A DNA stretch of 64,000 bases from Halomarinibacterium sp041392205 (lineage in GTDB: Bacteria > Bacteroidota > Bacteroidia > Flavobacteriales > Flavobacteriaceae), in contig JAWKMO010000003.1 in NCBI GenBank assembly GCA_041392205.1, positions 310,001 to 374,000 on the forward strand, given 5' to 3'. Position 1 is the first letter of the stretch. The number at the start of each line of letters is the position of its first letter. The notes under the pieces were generated by a model. It saw only the letters and a list, made by a program, of their open reading frames with translations. It ran no database searches and was not told the origin of the DNA. The translations under genes were made by a program, and so were the position numbers. Of the stretch, positions 18,317 to 27,166 are shown one piece after another.

Positions 18317-21300
18317 ATGATTCACTTTTTTGGAGACGTAAAAAACACCGTTTTTGCTGTCCAAGCCCTCGGAAAAATAACTCAAAAAAACATTGAAAAA
18401 TTAGTGTGGTTGTTTGGCAACCAACCCAAAATAGAACAGTCCGCAATAGCGGATTTTTTTATTGGACCGCGCGCAGCCATGATTACCCCTTGGAGTACCA
18501 ATGCTGTGGAAATTACACAAAATATGGGTATTGAAGATATCGTACGCATTGAAGAATTTCAACATGCGGCTAAAGATTTTATTGATTACGACCCCATGTT
18601 ATTCCAAAAATATAGCACTCTTAATCAAGAAATATTTACAATAAATATCCAGCCAGAATCCATTATAGAAATTGAAGACATCGCCACATACAACGAAAAG
18701 GAAGGACTGGCCTTGAATGCCGAGGAAATTGAATATTTGGAAAACCTAGCCAAAAAACTGAAAAGAAAATTAACCGATAGTGAAGTATTTGGTTTTAGTC
18801 AAGTTAATAGCGAACATTGTCGCCACAAAATATTTAATGGAACTTTTGTGATTGATGGCGAGGAAATGCCTTCTTCCCTATTCAAACTCATTAAAAAAAC
18901 AGCTGCCGAAAATCCAAATAGTATTGTTTCGGCCTATAAAGACAATGTGGCCTTTATTAAAGGTCCTAAAGCCACCCAATTTTCACCAAAAACTGCCGAC
19001 AAACCCGATTTTTACGAAAAGAAAGAATTTGATAGTGTTATTTCCTTAAAAGCCGAAACCCATAATTTTCCAACCACTGTAGAGCCTTTTAACGGCGCCG
19101 CTACGGGAAGTGGCGGGGAAATTAGAGATCGTTTGGCTGGTGGAAAAGGATCACTTCCGTTGGCAGGAACAGCAGTCTATATGACCTCGTATTCCCGCCT
19201 TGAGGAAAACCGCCCCTGGGAAAAGGGGATGAAAGAACGCGAATGGCTCTATCAAACGCCGCTGGATATTCTTATTAAAGCTAGCAATGGGGCTTCCGAC
19301 TTTGGAAATAAATTTGGGCAACCCCTTATTGCAGGTTCTGTGTTAACGTTTGAACACGAAGAAGATGCCCGTAAATTGGGCTTTGATAAAGTAATTATGC
19401 TCGCTGGTGGCATTGGCTACGGAAAGGAAAACCAAGCCTTAAAAGACGTTCCTAAAAAGGGAGACAAAGTGGTTATTCTTGGGGGTGAAAACTATCGAAT
19501 CGGGATGGGGGGTGCCGCAGTTTCTAGTGCCGATACGGGTGAATTTTCTAGCGGAATTGAATTAAATGCCATACAACGTTCTAACCCAGAAATGCAAAAA
19601 CGTGCCGCCAATGCCATTCGCAGTTTGGTAGAAAGTGATGAAAACCCAATCGTTTCCATTCACGATCACGGTGCTGGTGGGCATTTAAATTGTTTAAGCG
19701 AATTGGTGGAAGCAACAGGAGGTAAAATAGATTTGGATAAACTTCCTGTGGGAGACCCTACCCTTTCTGCCAAAGAAATTATAGGAAACGAATCGCAAGA
19801 ACGGATGGGATTGGTGATTTCAGAAGCACATATTAATTTTCTTCAACGCATTGCGGATCGTGAACGCTCCCCCATGTATCAAGTGGGTGAGGTAACAGGA
19901 GATCATAAATTCATTTTTGAAAGCAAAACCACAGGTGTAAAACCGATGGATTTTTACTTGGATGATATGTTTGGAAGCTCCCCAAAAACTATTATGAATG
20001 ATGTTTCTGTGGTTCGTAATTATAAAAATGCATCGTACGAAACTTCAAAAATCAACGAATACCTTTCTCAAGTTTTACAACTGGAAGCCGTGGCTTGTAA
20101 AGATTGGTTAACGAACAAAGTAGACCGATGCGTAGGAGGATTGGTTGCCAAGCAGCAATGCGCCGGACCCTTACAGCTTCCGCTTAATAATTGTGGAGTG
20201 ATGGCCCTAGATTACCAAGGAAAAGAAGGAATCGCTACCGCTATTGGGCATTCACCCGTAAGTGCGTTAGTAGATCCTATGGCCGGCTCCAAAAATTCCA
20301 TCACCGAAGCTTTAACTAATATCGTTTGGGCGCCTTTGGAAAAAGGCTTGCAAAGCGTTTCCCTCTCGGCTAACTGGATGTGGCCTTGCAATAATGAAGG
20401 GGAGGATGCACGACTTTACAAAGCTGTTAAAGCTACTAGTGATTTTGCCATTGAATTGGGTATTAACATCCCCACCGGAAAGGATTCCCTTTCGATGAAG
20501 CAGAAATACAAAAATGAAGAAGTTATTGCGCCCGGAACAGTAATTATTTCGGCTGTAGGACATTGCAACAACATCCATAAAGTGGTGGAGCCTGTGCTTC
20601 AAAAAGATGCAGGAAGTATTTACTACATCAATTTTTCAAAAGACGACTTTAAATTAGGAGGCTCTTCTTTTTCACAAATACTTAATGTTATTGGCAGTGA
20701 AGTCCCCACGGTAAAAGATGCGCCCTATGTAAAGACTGTTTTTAACACGTTGCAACAATTAATTTCTGAAGAAAAAATTGCCGCAGGACATGATGTGGCA
20801 TCAGGCGGATTGATTACAACCTTACTTGAATTATGTTTTGCTGATGTAAATTTGGGAGCAGATTTAGACCTTACTGCTTTAGGGGAAAAAGATTCAGTGA
20901 AACTATTGTTTTCAGAAAATTGTGCCGTGGTATTCCAAGCGGAAAATGATTCCGCTGTTGAAGAATTGCTTTCAGAAAAAAATATTCCATTTTATAAAAT
21001 TGGAACAGTGACTGAAAATGAATCTTTGGTTCTTAAAAATCATTCCGATTCTTTTGAATTCAATATTGCTGAAACTCGAGATACTTGGTATAAAACTTCG
21101 TATTTGTTAGATCAAAAACAAACCGCAAAGGGTTTAGCAAGAGAAAGATATAGAAATTATAAAGATCAACCATTACAATATAAATTTCCTTTGCATTTTG
21201 AAGGAAAACTACCCGCTTCTGCCACTTGGAACAAATCTGAAAGAAAAATAAAAGCCGCTATTATTCGTGAAAAAGGAAGCAACAGTGAGCGTGAAATGGC

Positions 21301-21991
21301 GCACGCAATGTACCTTGCTGGTTTTGATGTAAAAGACGTTCACATGACCGATTTAATTTCGGGTCGTGAAACTTTGGAGGATATTCAGTTTATTGGCGCT
21401 GTGGGAGGTTTTTCAAATAGTGATGTGTTAGGTTCTGCAAAAGGTTGGGCAGGAGCCTTTTTGTACAATGAAAAAGCCAATGCTGCTTTAAAGAATTTCT
21501 TTAAGAGGGAAGACACCCTTTCGGTGGGAATCTGTAATGGCTGTCAGTTGTTTTTAGAGCTAGACCTCATTAACCCAGAGCACAAGCAGCTTTCAAAAAT
21601 GCATCATAACAATTCTCGTAAACACGAAAGTTCTTTTACAAGTGTGACCGTTCAAAAAAACAATAGTGTGATGCTTTCTTCTTTAGAAGGTGCCACTTTG
21701 GGTGTTTGGATAAGCCATGGAGAAGGAAAATTTCATTTACCTATGGCAGAAAAAAATTATAACATCGTTGCCAAATACGGCTATGAAGAGTATCCGGCAA
21801 ACCCGAACGGAAGTGATTACAATACTGCCATGCTTTGCGATACAACCGGAAGACACTTAGTCACCATGCCCCATATTGAACGTTCCATGTTTCAGTGGAA
21901 TTGGGCAAACTACCCTCAAGGCAGGAAAGATGAGGTTTCGCCATGGCTAGAAGCTTTTGTAAACGCCCGAAATTGGTTGGAGAAAAAATAA
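18317..21991 (+). CDS. purL: Phosphoribosylformylglycinamidine synthase
   Basis: This 1224-residue enzyme is the large single-chain PurL that converts FGAR to FGAM with glutamine and ATP in purine synthesis. The N-terminus MIHFFGDVKNTVFAVQ is typical of flavobacterial PurL. AIRS-like ATP-binding segments include SQVNSEHCRHKIF, AETHNFPTTVEPFNGAATGSGGEIRD and HDHGAGGHLN. The C-terminal glutaminase carries the nucleophile in GICNGCQLF and the catalytic His in SHGEGKF. ATG 18317 is chosen because the upstream TTG lies in the promoter. The gene is monocistronic. Confidence 0.97.
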   Translation: MIHFFGDVKNTVFAVQALGKITQKNIEKLVWLFGNQPKIEQSAIADFFIGPRAAMITPWSTNAVEITQNMGIEDIVRIEEFQHAAKDFIDYDPMLFQKYSTLNQEIFTINIQPESIIEIEDIATYNEKEGLALNAEEIEYLENLAKKLKRKLTDSEVFGFSQVNSEHCRHKIFNGTFVIDGEEMPSSLFKLIKKTAAENPNSIVSAYKDNVAFIKGPKATQFSPKTADKPDFYEKKEFDSVISLKAETHNFPTTVEPFNGAATGSGGEIRDRLAGGKGSLPLAGTAVYMTSYSRLEENRPWEKGMKEREWLYQTPLDILIKASNGASDFGNKFGQPLIAGSVLTFEHEEDARKLGFDKVIMLAGGIGYGKENQALKDVPKKGDKVVILGGENYRIGMGGAAVSSADTGEFSSGIELNAIQRSNPEMQKRAANAIRSLVESDENPIVSIHDHGAGGHLNCLSELVEATGGKIDLDKLPVGDPTLSAKEIIGNESQERMGLVISEAHINFLQRIADRERSPMYQVGEVTGDHKFIFESKTTGVKPMDFYLDDMFGSSPKTIMNDVSVVRNYKNASYETSKINEYLSQVLQLEAVACKDWLTNKVDRCVGGLVAKQQCAGPLQLPLNNCGVMALDYQGKEGIATAIGHSPVSALVDPMAGSKNSITEALTNIVWAPLEKGLQSVSLSANWMWPCNNEGEDARLYKAVKATSDFAIELGINIPTGKDSLSMKQKYKNEEVIAPGTVIISAVGHCNNIHKVVEPVLQKDAGSIYYINFSKDDFKLGGSSFSQILNVIGSEVPTVKDAPYVKTVFNTLQQLISEEKIAAGHDVASGGLITTLLELCFADVNLGADLDLTALGEKDSVKLLFSENCAVVFQAENDSAVEELLSEKNIPFYKIGTVTENESLVLKNHSDSFEFNIAETRDTWYKTSYLLDQKQTAKGLARERYRNYKDQPLQYKFPLHFEGKLPASATWNKSERKIKAAIIREKGSNSEREMAHAMYLAGFDVKDVHMTDLISGRETLEDIQFIGAVGGFSNSDVLGSAKGWAGAFLYNEKANAALKNFFKREDTLSVGICNGCQLFLELDLINPEHKQLSKMHHNNSRKHESSFTSVTVQKNNSVMLSSLEGATLGVWISHGEGKFHLPMAEKNYNIVAKYGYEEYPANPNGSDYNTAMLCDTTGRHLVTMPHIERSMFQWNWANYPQGRKDEVSPWLEAFVNARNWLEKK

Positions 21992-22190
21992 AATTTCAAA
22001 ATAAACAGATTATTAATTTTTAAGGTAGGGTTCTATTTTTGTTAGATGTTTACTTAAAAAAGGCCTATAAATACAATAGAGCTTCACAAATAAATTAGAA
22101 AATGTTGTTTATTTGTTCAACTTAAAATATATTAGCTGTCGTAATATTGTTTATTTGCCCCCAAATCAATTAAACATTTCAATCTTATCC

Positions 22191-22520
22191 ATGAAAAAAT
22201 TAATTTTAGTACTATTTCTTTTTGCAAGTCTTAGTGTTTTATCACAAGAAAAAAATAGTAAAACACCTATAGCAATCACAGAAGCTTCTTCAAAACATTT
22301 TAATATCTATCCTAACCCGGTCGAAGATAGATTAAGCATTATTACTTCGTTGGAAGATTATACTATTGAAATTATAAATTCCTTAGGGCAAGTAGTTACT
22401 TTACAAAAAAACAACCAAGGGTTTCAAACAATAGATTATAGTAACCACCTAAGTGGGCTATACATTTTAAGACTTACTTCTGGAGCTATTTCAGAAACCT
22501 TTAAAATAGTTAGACTATAA
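22191..22520 (+). CDS. Minimal secreted protein consisting almost only of a T9SS sorting domain
   Basis: The 109-residue product starts with a signal peptide (MKKLILVLFLFASLSVLSQ). After a linker of only about 17 residues comes a complete type A sorting domain: FNIYPNPVEDRLSI, IEIINSLGQVV, SGLYILRLTSG and the terminal ETFKIVRL. There is no cargo domain. The frame is open from 22113, but the signal peptide fixes the start at 22191. It stands alone between purL and the acyl-CoA synthetase with its own terminator. It may be a remnant of a longer T9SS substrate or a small functional peptide. Confidence 0.75.
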   Translation: MKKLILVLFLFASLSVLSQEKNSKTPIAITEASSKHFNIYPNPVEDRLSIITSLEDYTIEIINSLGQVVTLQKNNQGFQTIDYSNHLSGLYILRLTSGAISETFKIVRL

Positions 22521-22543
22521 AATAATTCCCTATATTAATTAAG

Positions 22544-22570
22544 TGAAGCCCTAAGGGGCTTCATTTTTTT
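22544..22570 (+). terminator. Rho-independent terminator of the small T9SS-tail gene
   Basis: TGAAGCCC (22544-22551) and GGGCTTCA (22556-22563) form an 8-bp stem with loop TAAG, followed directly by seven T residues. Confidence 0.9.
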
Positions 22571-22620
22571 TAAAGGAGTCTTAATTTTTTTTTCTACTTT
22601 GCATTATAGAAATTTAGGCT

Positions 22621-24402
22621 ATGAGTGATATTAAAAGACTTTTTGATTTTCCCTATTACCAACTTACAACATATTCCTTAGAAAATGCCTTAGTAACCAA
22701 ATACAATGGTACTTGGGTTAGTACCTCTACCAAAGAATATATTGAAAAAGCAAACGCTATAAGTCGTGGACTGCTTAAATTAGGAGTTAAAAAAAATGAT
22801 AAAGTTGCTATTATCTCCATGACCAATCGCACCGAATGGAATATTTGCGACATTGGTATTTTACAACTTGGCGCACAAGATGTACCTATTTACCCTACCA
22901 TTTCTGAAGAAGATTACGAATATGTGCTAAATCATAGTGAAAGTGTTGTGTGTTTTGTCTCCTGCAAAGAAGTATTGGACAAAATAAATAAAATAAAAAA
23001 TAACGTCCCTAGCCTAAAAGCAATCTATTCTTTTGAAAACATTGAAGACTGTCCTAACTGGGATGAAGTCCTCAAATTGGGTGAGGATGAAAGTAATCAA
23101 GAGGAGGTGGAAAAGCTAAAGGATTCTGTAAATGAACATGATGTAGCCACTTTAATTTACACCTCAGGAACAACTGGGCGTCCCAAAGGGGTTATGCTAA
23201 CTCATAAAAACATTGCCAGCAATGCTATTTATAGTGCCGCAAGACTGCCCATAGATTTAGGACATTCAAAAGCATTAAGCTTTCTTCCTGTTTGTCATAT
23301 TTATGAGCGAATGCTCCTTTACATGTATCAATATTGTGGGGTGCGAATTCATTTCGCAGAATCCCTAGAGACCATTAGCGACAATCTAAAAGAAATTAAA
23401 CCCGAAGTCATGACCGCCGTTCCTAGACTTCTCGAAAAAGTATATGATAAAATATATGCAAAGGGTGCCGATTTAACCGGAATTAAAAAGAAGCTTTTCT
23501 TTTGGGCGGTTGCATTAGGTTTGGAATACGAACCCTATGGCCAAAATGGTTGGTGGTACGAATTTAAACTGAAAATTGCGCGCAAGCTCATTTTCAGTAA
23601 ATGGCAAGAGGCCTTGGGCGGAAATTTAAAAGCCATAGCTTCGGGAAGTGCAGCACTACAACCAAGATTAGCTAGGGTTTTTAACGCCGCTGGAATTCCA
23701 GTCATGGAAGGCTACGGCTTAACCGAAACTTCCCCCGTAGTTTCAGTTAATGATATGCGAAAGGGTGGTTTTAAAATTGGAACAGTAGGGAAACCTATTG
23801 CCGAAACCGAAGTAAAAATTGCCGAAGATGGTGAAATACTTATTAAAGGGCCGCAAGTAATGATAGGGTATTACAAAGACCCAAACCAAACTGCCGAAGT
23901 TTTAAAAAATGGTTACTTCCACACAGGAGATATTGGTGAAATAGACGAAGAAGGGTTCTTAAAAATTACCGACCGTAAAAAAGAAATGTTCAAAACCAGT
24001 GGCGGAAAATATATTGCCCCTCAACTCATGGAAAATGCTTTAAAACAATCTCGCTTTATTGAACAAGTGATGGTGATTGGGGAAGGTGAAAAAATGCCCG
24101 CCGCATTAATACAACCCAACTGGGAATTTATTGCCGATTGGAACAAAAGGAAAAATAAAGGACTGCCAGACGACCCTAAGCAATTAGTTACAAATGAAAA
24201 ACTTTTAGAAAGAATTCAGGAAGAAATAGACCTATACAATGAGCGTTTTGGTAAGTGGGAAAAAATTAAAGCTTTTGAGCTTACTCCCGATGTTTGGAGT
24301 ATCGAAGCGGGCCACCTCACTCCTACTATGAAAATGAAACGTAAAATTATTAAAGAAAAATACTTAGCACTTTATAATAAAATCTATGAACACAAAAATT
24401 AA
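22621..24402 (+). CDS. Long-chain acyl-CoA synthetase (AMP-forming)
   Basis: This 593-residue ANL-superfamily enzyme activates a fatty acid to acyl-AMP and then acyl-CoA. The P-loop motif is TLIYTSGTTGRPKGVMLTH (about 178-196), the A5 motif is GYGLTETSPVVS, and the TGD and DRKKEMFKTSGGKY segments mark the hinge to the C-terminal domain. It resembles the FadD15-type group. It supplies substrate for the beta-oxidation enzymes about 6 kb downstream but is a separate unit. Its last 4 nt overlap the convergent TolC-family gene. Confidence 0.92.
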   Translation: MSDIKRLFDFPYYQLTTYSLENALVTKYNGTWVSTSTKEYIEKANAISRGLLKLGVKKNDKVAIISMTNRTEWNICDIGILQLGAQDVPIYPTISEEDYEYVLNHSESVVCFVSCKEVLDKINKIKNNVPSLKAIYSFENIEDCPNWDEVLKLGEDESNQEEVEKLKDSVNEHDVATLIYTSGTTGRPKGVMLTHKNIASNAIYSAARLPIDLGHSKALSFLPVCHIYERMLLYMYQYCGVRIHFAESLETISDNLKEIKPEVMTAVPRLLEKVYDKIYAKGADLTGIKKKLFFWAVALGLEYEPYGQNGWWYEFKLKIARKLIFSKWQEALGGNLKAIASGSAALQPRLARVFNAAGIPVMEGYGLTETSPVVSVNDMRKGGFKIGTVGKPIAETEVKIAEDGEILIKGPQVMIGYYKDPNQTAEVLKNGYFHTGDIGEIDEEGFLKITDRKKEMFKTSGGKYIAPQLMENALKQSRFIEQVMVIGEGEKMPAALIQPNWEFIADWNKRKNKGLPDDPKQLVTNEKLLERIQEEIDLYNERFGKWEKIKAFELTPDVWSIEAGHLTPTMKMKRKIIKEKYLALYNKIYEHKN

Positions 24403-25811
24403 TCTTGAAGTACTACTCCCAAAACATTGAATAAACTAGCTTGAGAAGTAAATAATTTGTTCTGTAATGTATTTAATTTCATTTGCGATTCTATAAAACT
24501 GTTTTCCCTAGCATTAACCAAAAACAAACTACTCTCACCCATTAAAAATTTGCGTTCTTCAGCAGCAACCATTTTTTGGTAATTAGATACCAAATCAATG
24601 GCAAGAATTTCCTGCTCTTTATACGAATTTACTTCAGCAAAGGTCTCTTGTATCTTGTTTCTAAGCCTTACCAAGGTACTCATTTGTTCAAATTGGGCCT
24701 CTTGAAGCTTTACTTTGGCAAGTTGTAATGCTCCCCTTTCTTTTCTTAAAAACAAAGGAAAATAGACATTAACCCCGGCAAAATAATTATCGGTATTAAA
24801 GGAATTGATTGCTTCAGGAGTTTCGGAATAAAAATTATACTCTAAGTCAATTTTAGGAAGTAAATTATTTGTCTTTACTCTTTTTTCAATGGTTAAAATT
24901 TCTACTTTATTATTAAGTATAGTAAGCTTGGGATGGTTTTCTAACAAGTTTTTGTTTAAAGCCATGCCATCCATTTCAAAAACCTCATTCAATAACTCAT
25001 GAGTTAATTCCTGCGGAATCACATTGGGTTGCAACTCAATTGGAACGTCATTTTCTAACCATAAATAGTTGGATAATTTTAGGGCATTTTTTGTAAAATC
25101 AAGTTCGGCCTGTTGTAATCCTAAAAGCCTATTTTGGGCTGTAAGTTTGGCTTCCGTACTGTCAATCGCAGGCCTGTCCCCAGCTTGAATACTTTTTTTA
25201 ACGGCATTAAAACGCACCAAGGCGTTTGTGTAAGAATCTTTAAAAATGGCAACTTCTTTATAGGATAATAACCAATTAAAATACGCAATCGCAGATTCAT
25301 ATAGCACTTGGTTTAGCAACAAATCTCTTTCGGCTTTGGTTTGCTTTTCATAAAGTTTTGCTTGTTTTAATTGCGCCATCCGGTCGTTAATAAGCAACCC
25401 TTCTGCTAAAGAAAAAGAGATTCCTGCACTATATAGGCCGTCACTAGGCACAAATGCTTCGGGGTTTAAAAAATCTCCTGTATTTTGTTGCAACTTTCCT
25501 TTCAGTTCTATCCCATACCACGTGGGGATTTTAAAAACCGCATCCAACTTATCAAAGTATTCGGTGTTTTTAAACTTTTTCCTGTCGTAATCAACTTCTA
25601 TGGAGGGATCAAACGCCCCTCTTGCCTTTAAAAGTTGTGCTTCACCCATTTTTAAAGTTAGATTTGCCTGCTTTGCCAGCGGATGAAATTGTTTTACGAA
25701 ACCAAGGTATTCCTCAAAAGGAAGGACTTCCTTTGGAGTTTCTTGAGCCCATAAAAAGGGAGTCCAAAAAAGGAAAATCAATTTCCATTTTAAACGTAAT
25801 ATCCGTTGCAT
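24399..25811 (-). CDS. TolC family outer membrane efflux/secretion protein
   Basis: The 470-residue protein has a signal peptide (ending LWAQ) and long helices with the TolC repeat pattern. Examples are ERDLLLNQVLYESAIAYFNWLLS, about 155-177, and a second set near the C-terminus ending in the SQASLFNVLGV region. It would form the trimeric outer membrane channel of a tripartite exporter. Its ATG follows the HlyD stop codon without a gap, and it is the last gene of the TetR-ABC-HlyD-TolC operon. Confidence 0.9.
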   Translation of the reverse strand: MQRILRLKWKLIFLFWTPFLWAQETPKEVLPFEEYLGFVKQFHPLAKQANLTLKMGEAQLLKARGAFDPSIEVDYDRKKFKNTEYFDKLDAVFKIPTWYGIELKGKLQQNTGDFLNPEAFVPSDGLYSAGISFSLAEGLLINDRMAQLKQAKLYEKQTKAERDLLLNQVLYESAIAYFNWLLSYKEVAIFKDSYTNALVRFNAVKKSIQAGDRPAIDSTEAKLTAQNRLLGLQQAELDFTKNALKLSNYLWLENDVPIELQPNVIPQELTHELLNEVFEMDGMALNKNLLENHPKLTILNNKVEILTIEKRVKTNNLLPKIDLEYNFYSETPEAINSFNTDNYFAGVNVYFPLFLRKERGALQLAKVKLQEAQFEQMSTLVRLRNKIQETFAEVNSYKEQEILAIDLVSNYQKMVAAEERKFLMGESSLFLVNARENSFIESQMKLNTLQNKLFTSQASLFNVLGVVLQD

Positions 25812-27164
25812 TTACACTTTATTTTTATCGCTATTATTTGCTTGCGGTTGATAATAATTGGGCGGAAAACCATTCAGTTTCCTCCATATTTCAAACCAAA
25901 TAGGGACATCGTCAAGTAAGGCGAGTGAAAAAGCTCCCGAACCCACACGAATAGCCTTAGGCCAAGGTTGATCTTTGGGGTCTGGTGATACCAAAATTCG
26001 AAACTTTCCATTAGCACTTATAAAATTTTCAATGGCCACTACCGTTCCACCATAGGTTCCGTAGGACAAATTGGGCCACCCTTTAAAAATAATGGCAGGC
26101 CATCCATCAAACTGTACACGAACCTTCTCTCCCAAATGAATTAAAGGAATATCGATAGGATCTATATAGGTTTCAACAGCAAATTCATAGTTTGAAGGCA
26201 TAATGGTGACCAAGCCCTCCCCTTCTTTAAAAGTTTCACCAATACCTCCTTTAACGGCTTTGTTTATATACCCATCTTGAGGAGCACGCACGTACAACAT
26301 GCTATTTCTAATTTCATAATTGCTAAAATCATTCTCCAGTTTTGCCACTTGTGCTTGGGTTTCAAATTCTCCCGATTGCGCTGTAAAACGCTCACTTTGT
26401 GCTTTTGAAATTTTATCGGCATATTCTGCTGCAATCCTATTGCGCTCTACTTGCCAATTAATAACCTCATTTTTAGAAGCCAACAGCTTATTTTCTTGGG
26501 AAATCAGCTTTGCCTGATTTTCCTGAAGTTTTAGACGTTTTTCTTCCACATCGGTCATGGCTTTAAGGCCCTCTTGCATTAAAGTATTAGTGCGCTCAAA
26601 TTGTCTTTCGGCAATAGAAAGATGGGTCTTCGCTGCCTCTAAATCGATACTGTCGCTTATTACTTTTAACTGTGCCTGCTTGAGCTTGTTTTTAGCTTGT
26701 TCTATTTTAAGTTCCCGCTCACTGAACAAGGCAGAAATTTGATTTTCCAGAGCCTTTATTTTCTCTTTATAAGAAGTAACTGAAAGCTCCTTAGCATCAA
26801 TTTGAATTTCGGTTCTATCCATTAATTTAGGGTCAAAATATTCGCTTTTAATTTCCGAAATATGTAAAATTGTATCCCCTTTTTTTACAAATTGTCCTTC
26901 CTTAACGTACCATTTTTCAATTTTCCCGGGGATTGGAGATTGAATGGTTTGAGGTCTTTGTTCTGGCTGTAAGGTTGTTAAATAGCCTTTTCCACTAACC
27001 GTTTGAGTCCAAGGAAGGAGCAGCACTATAAATACTATCACAGAAAATACTTTAAGCATTCTGTTGAAATATTTATAATGTGTACGATTAAATACTTTTT
27101 TAGATACTTCAAATTGTTGAAGATCTAACACTGTCTTTTTAGCATCGTCATCACTTTTATACAT
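25812..27164 (-). CDS. HlyD family periplasmic adaptor subunit
   Basis: The 450-residue protein has one N-terminal transmembrane helix (about 36-58, VFSVIVFIVLLLPW). A lipoyl-type beta domain follows (PIPGKIEKWYVKEGQFVKKGDTIL), then a long coiled-coil hairpin (about 120-285, rich in Lys, Glu, Gln and Ala). The closing beta-barrel contains MLYVRAPQDGYINKAV. It bridges the inner membrane ABC protein and the TolC channel. Spacing to its neighbours is 2 bp upstream and 0 bp downstream, which supports one transcript and one complex. Confidence 0.9.
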   Translation of the reverse strand: MYKSDDDAKKTVLDLQQFEVSKKVFNRTHYKYFNRMLKVFSVIVFIVLLLPWTQTVSGKGYLTTLQPEQRPQTIQSPIPGKIEKWYVKEGQFVKKGDTILHISEIKSEYFDPKLMDRTEIQIDAKELSVTSYKEKIKALENQISALFSERELKIEQAKNKLKQAQLKVISDSIDLEAAKTHLSIAERQFERTNTLMQEGLKAMTDVEEKRLKLQENQAKLISQENKLLASKNEVINWQVERNRIAAEYADKISKAQSERFTAQSGEFETQAQVAKLENDFSNYEIRNSMLYVRAPQDGYINKAVKGGIGETFKEGEGLVTIMPSNYEFAVETYIDPIDIPLIHLGEKVRVQFDGWPAIIFKGWPNLSYGTYGGTVVAIENFISANGKFRILVSPDPKDQPWPKAIRVGSGAFSLALLDDVPIWFEIWRKLNGFPPNYYQPQANNSDKNKV

Positions 27165-27166
27165 AA

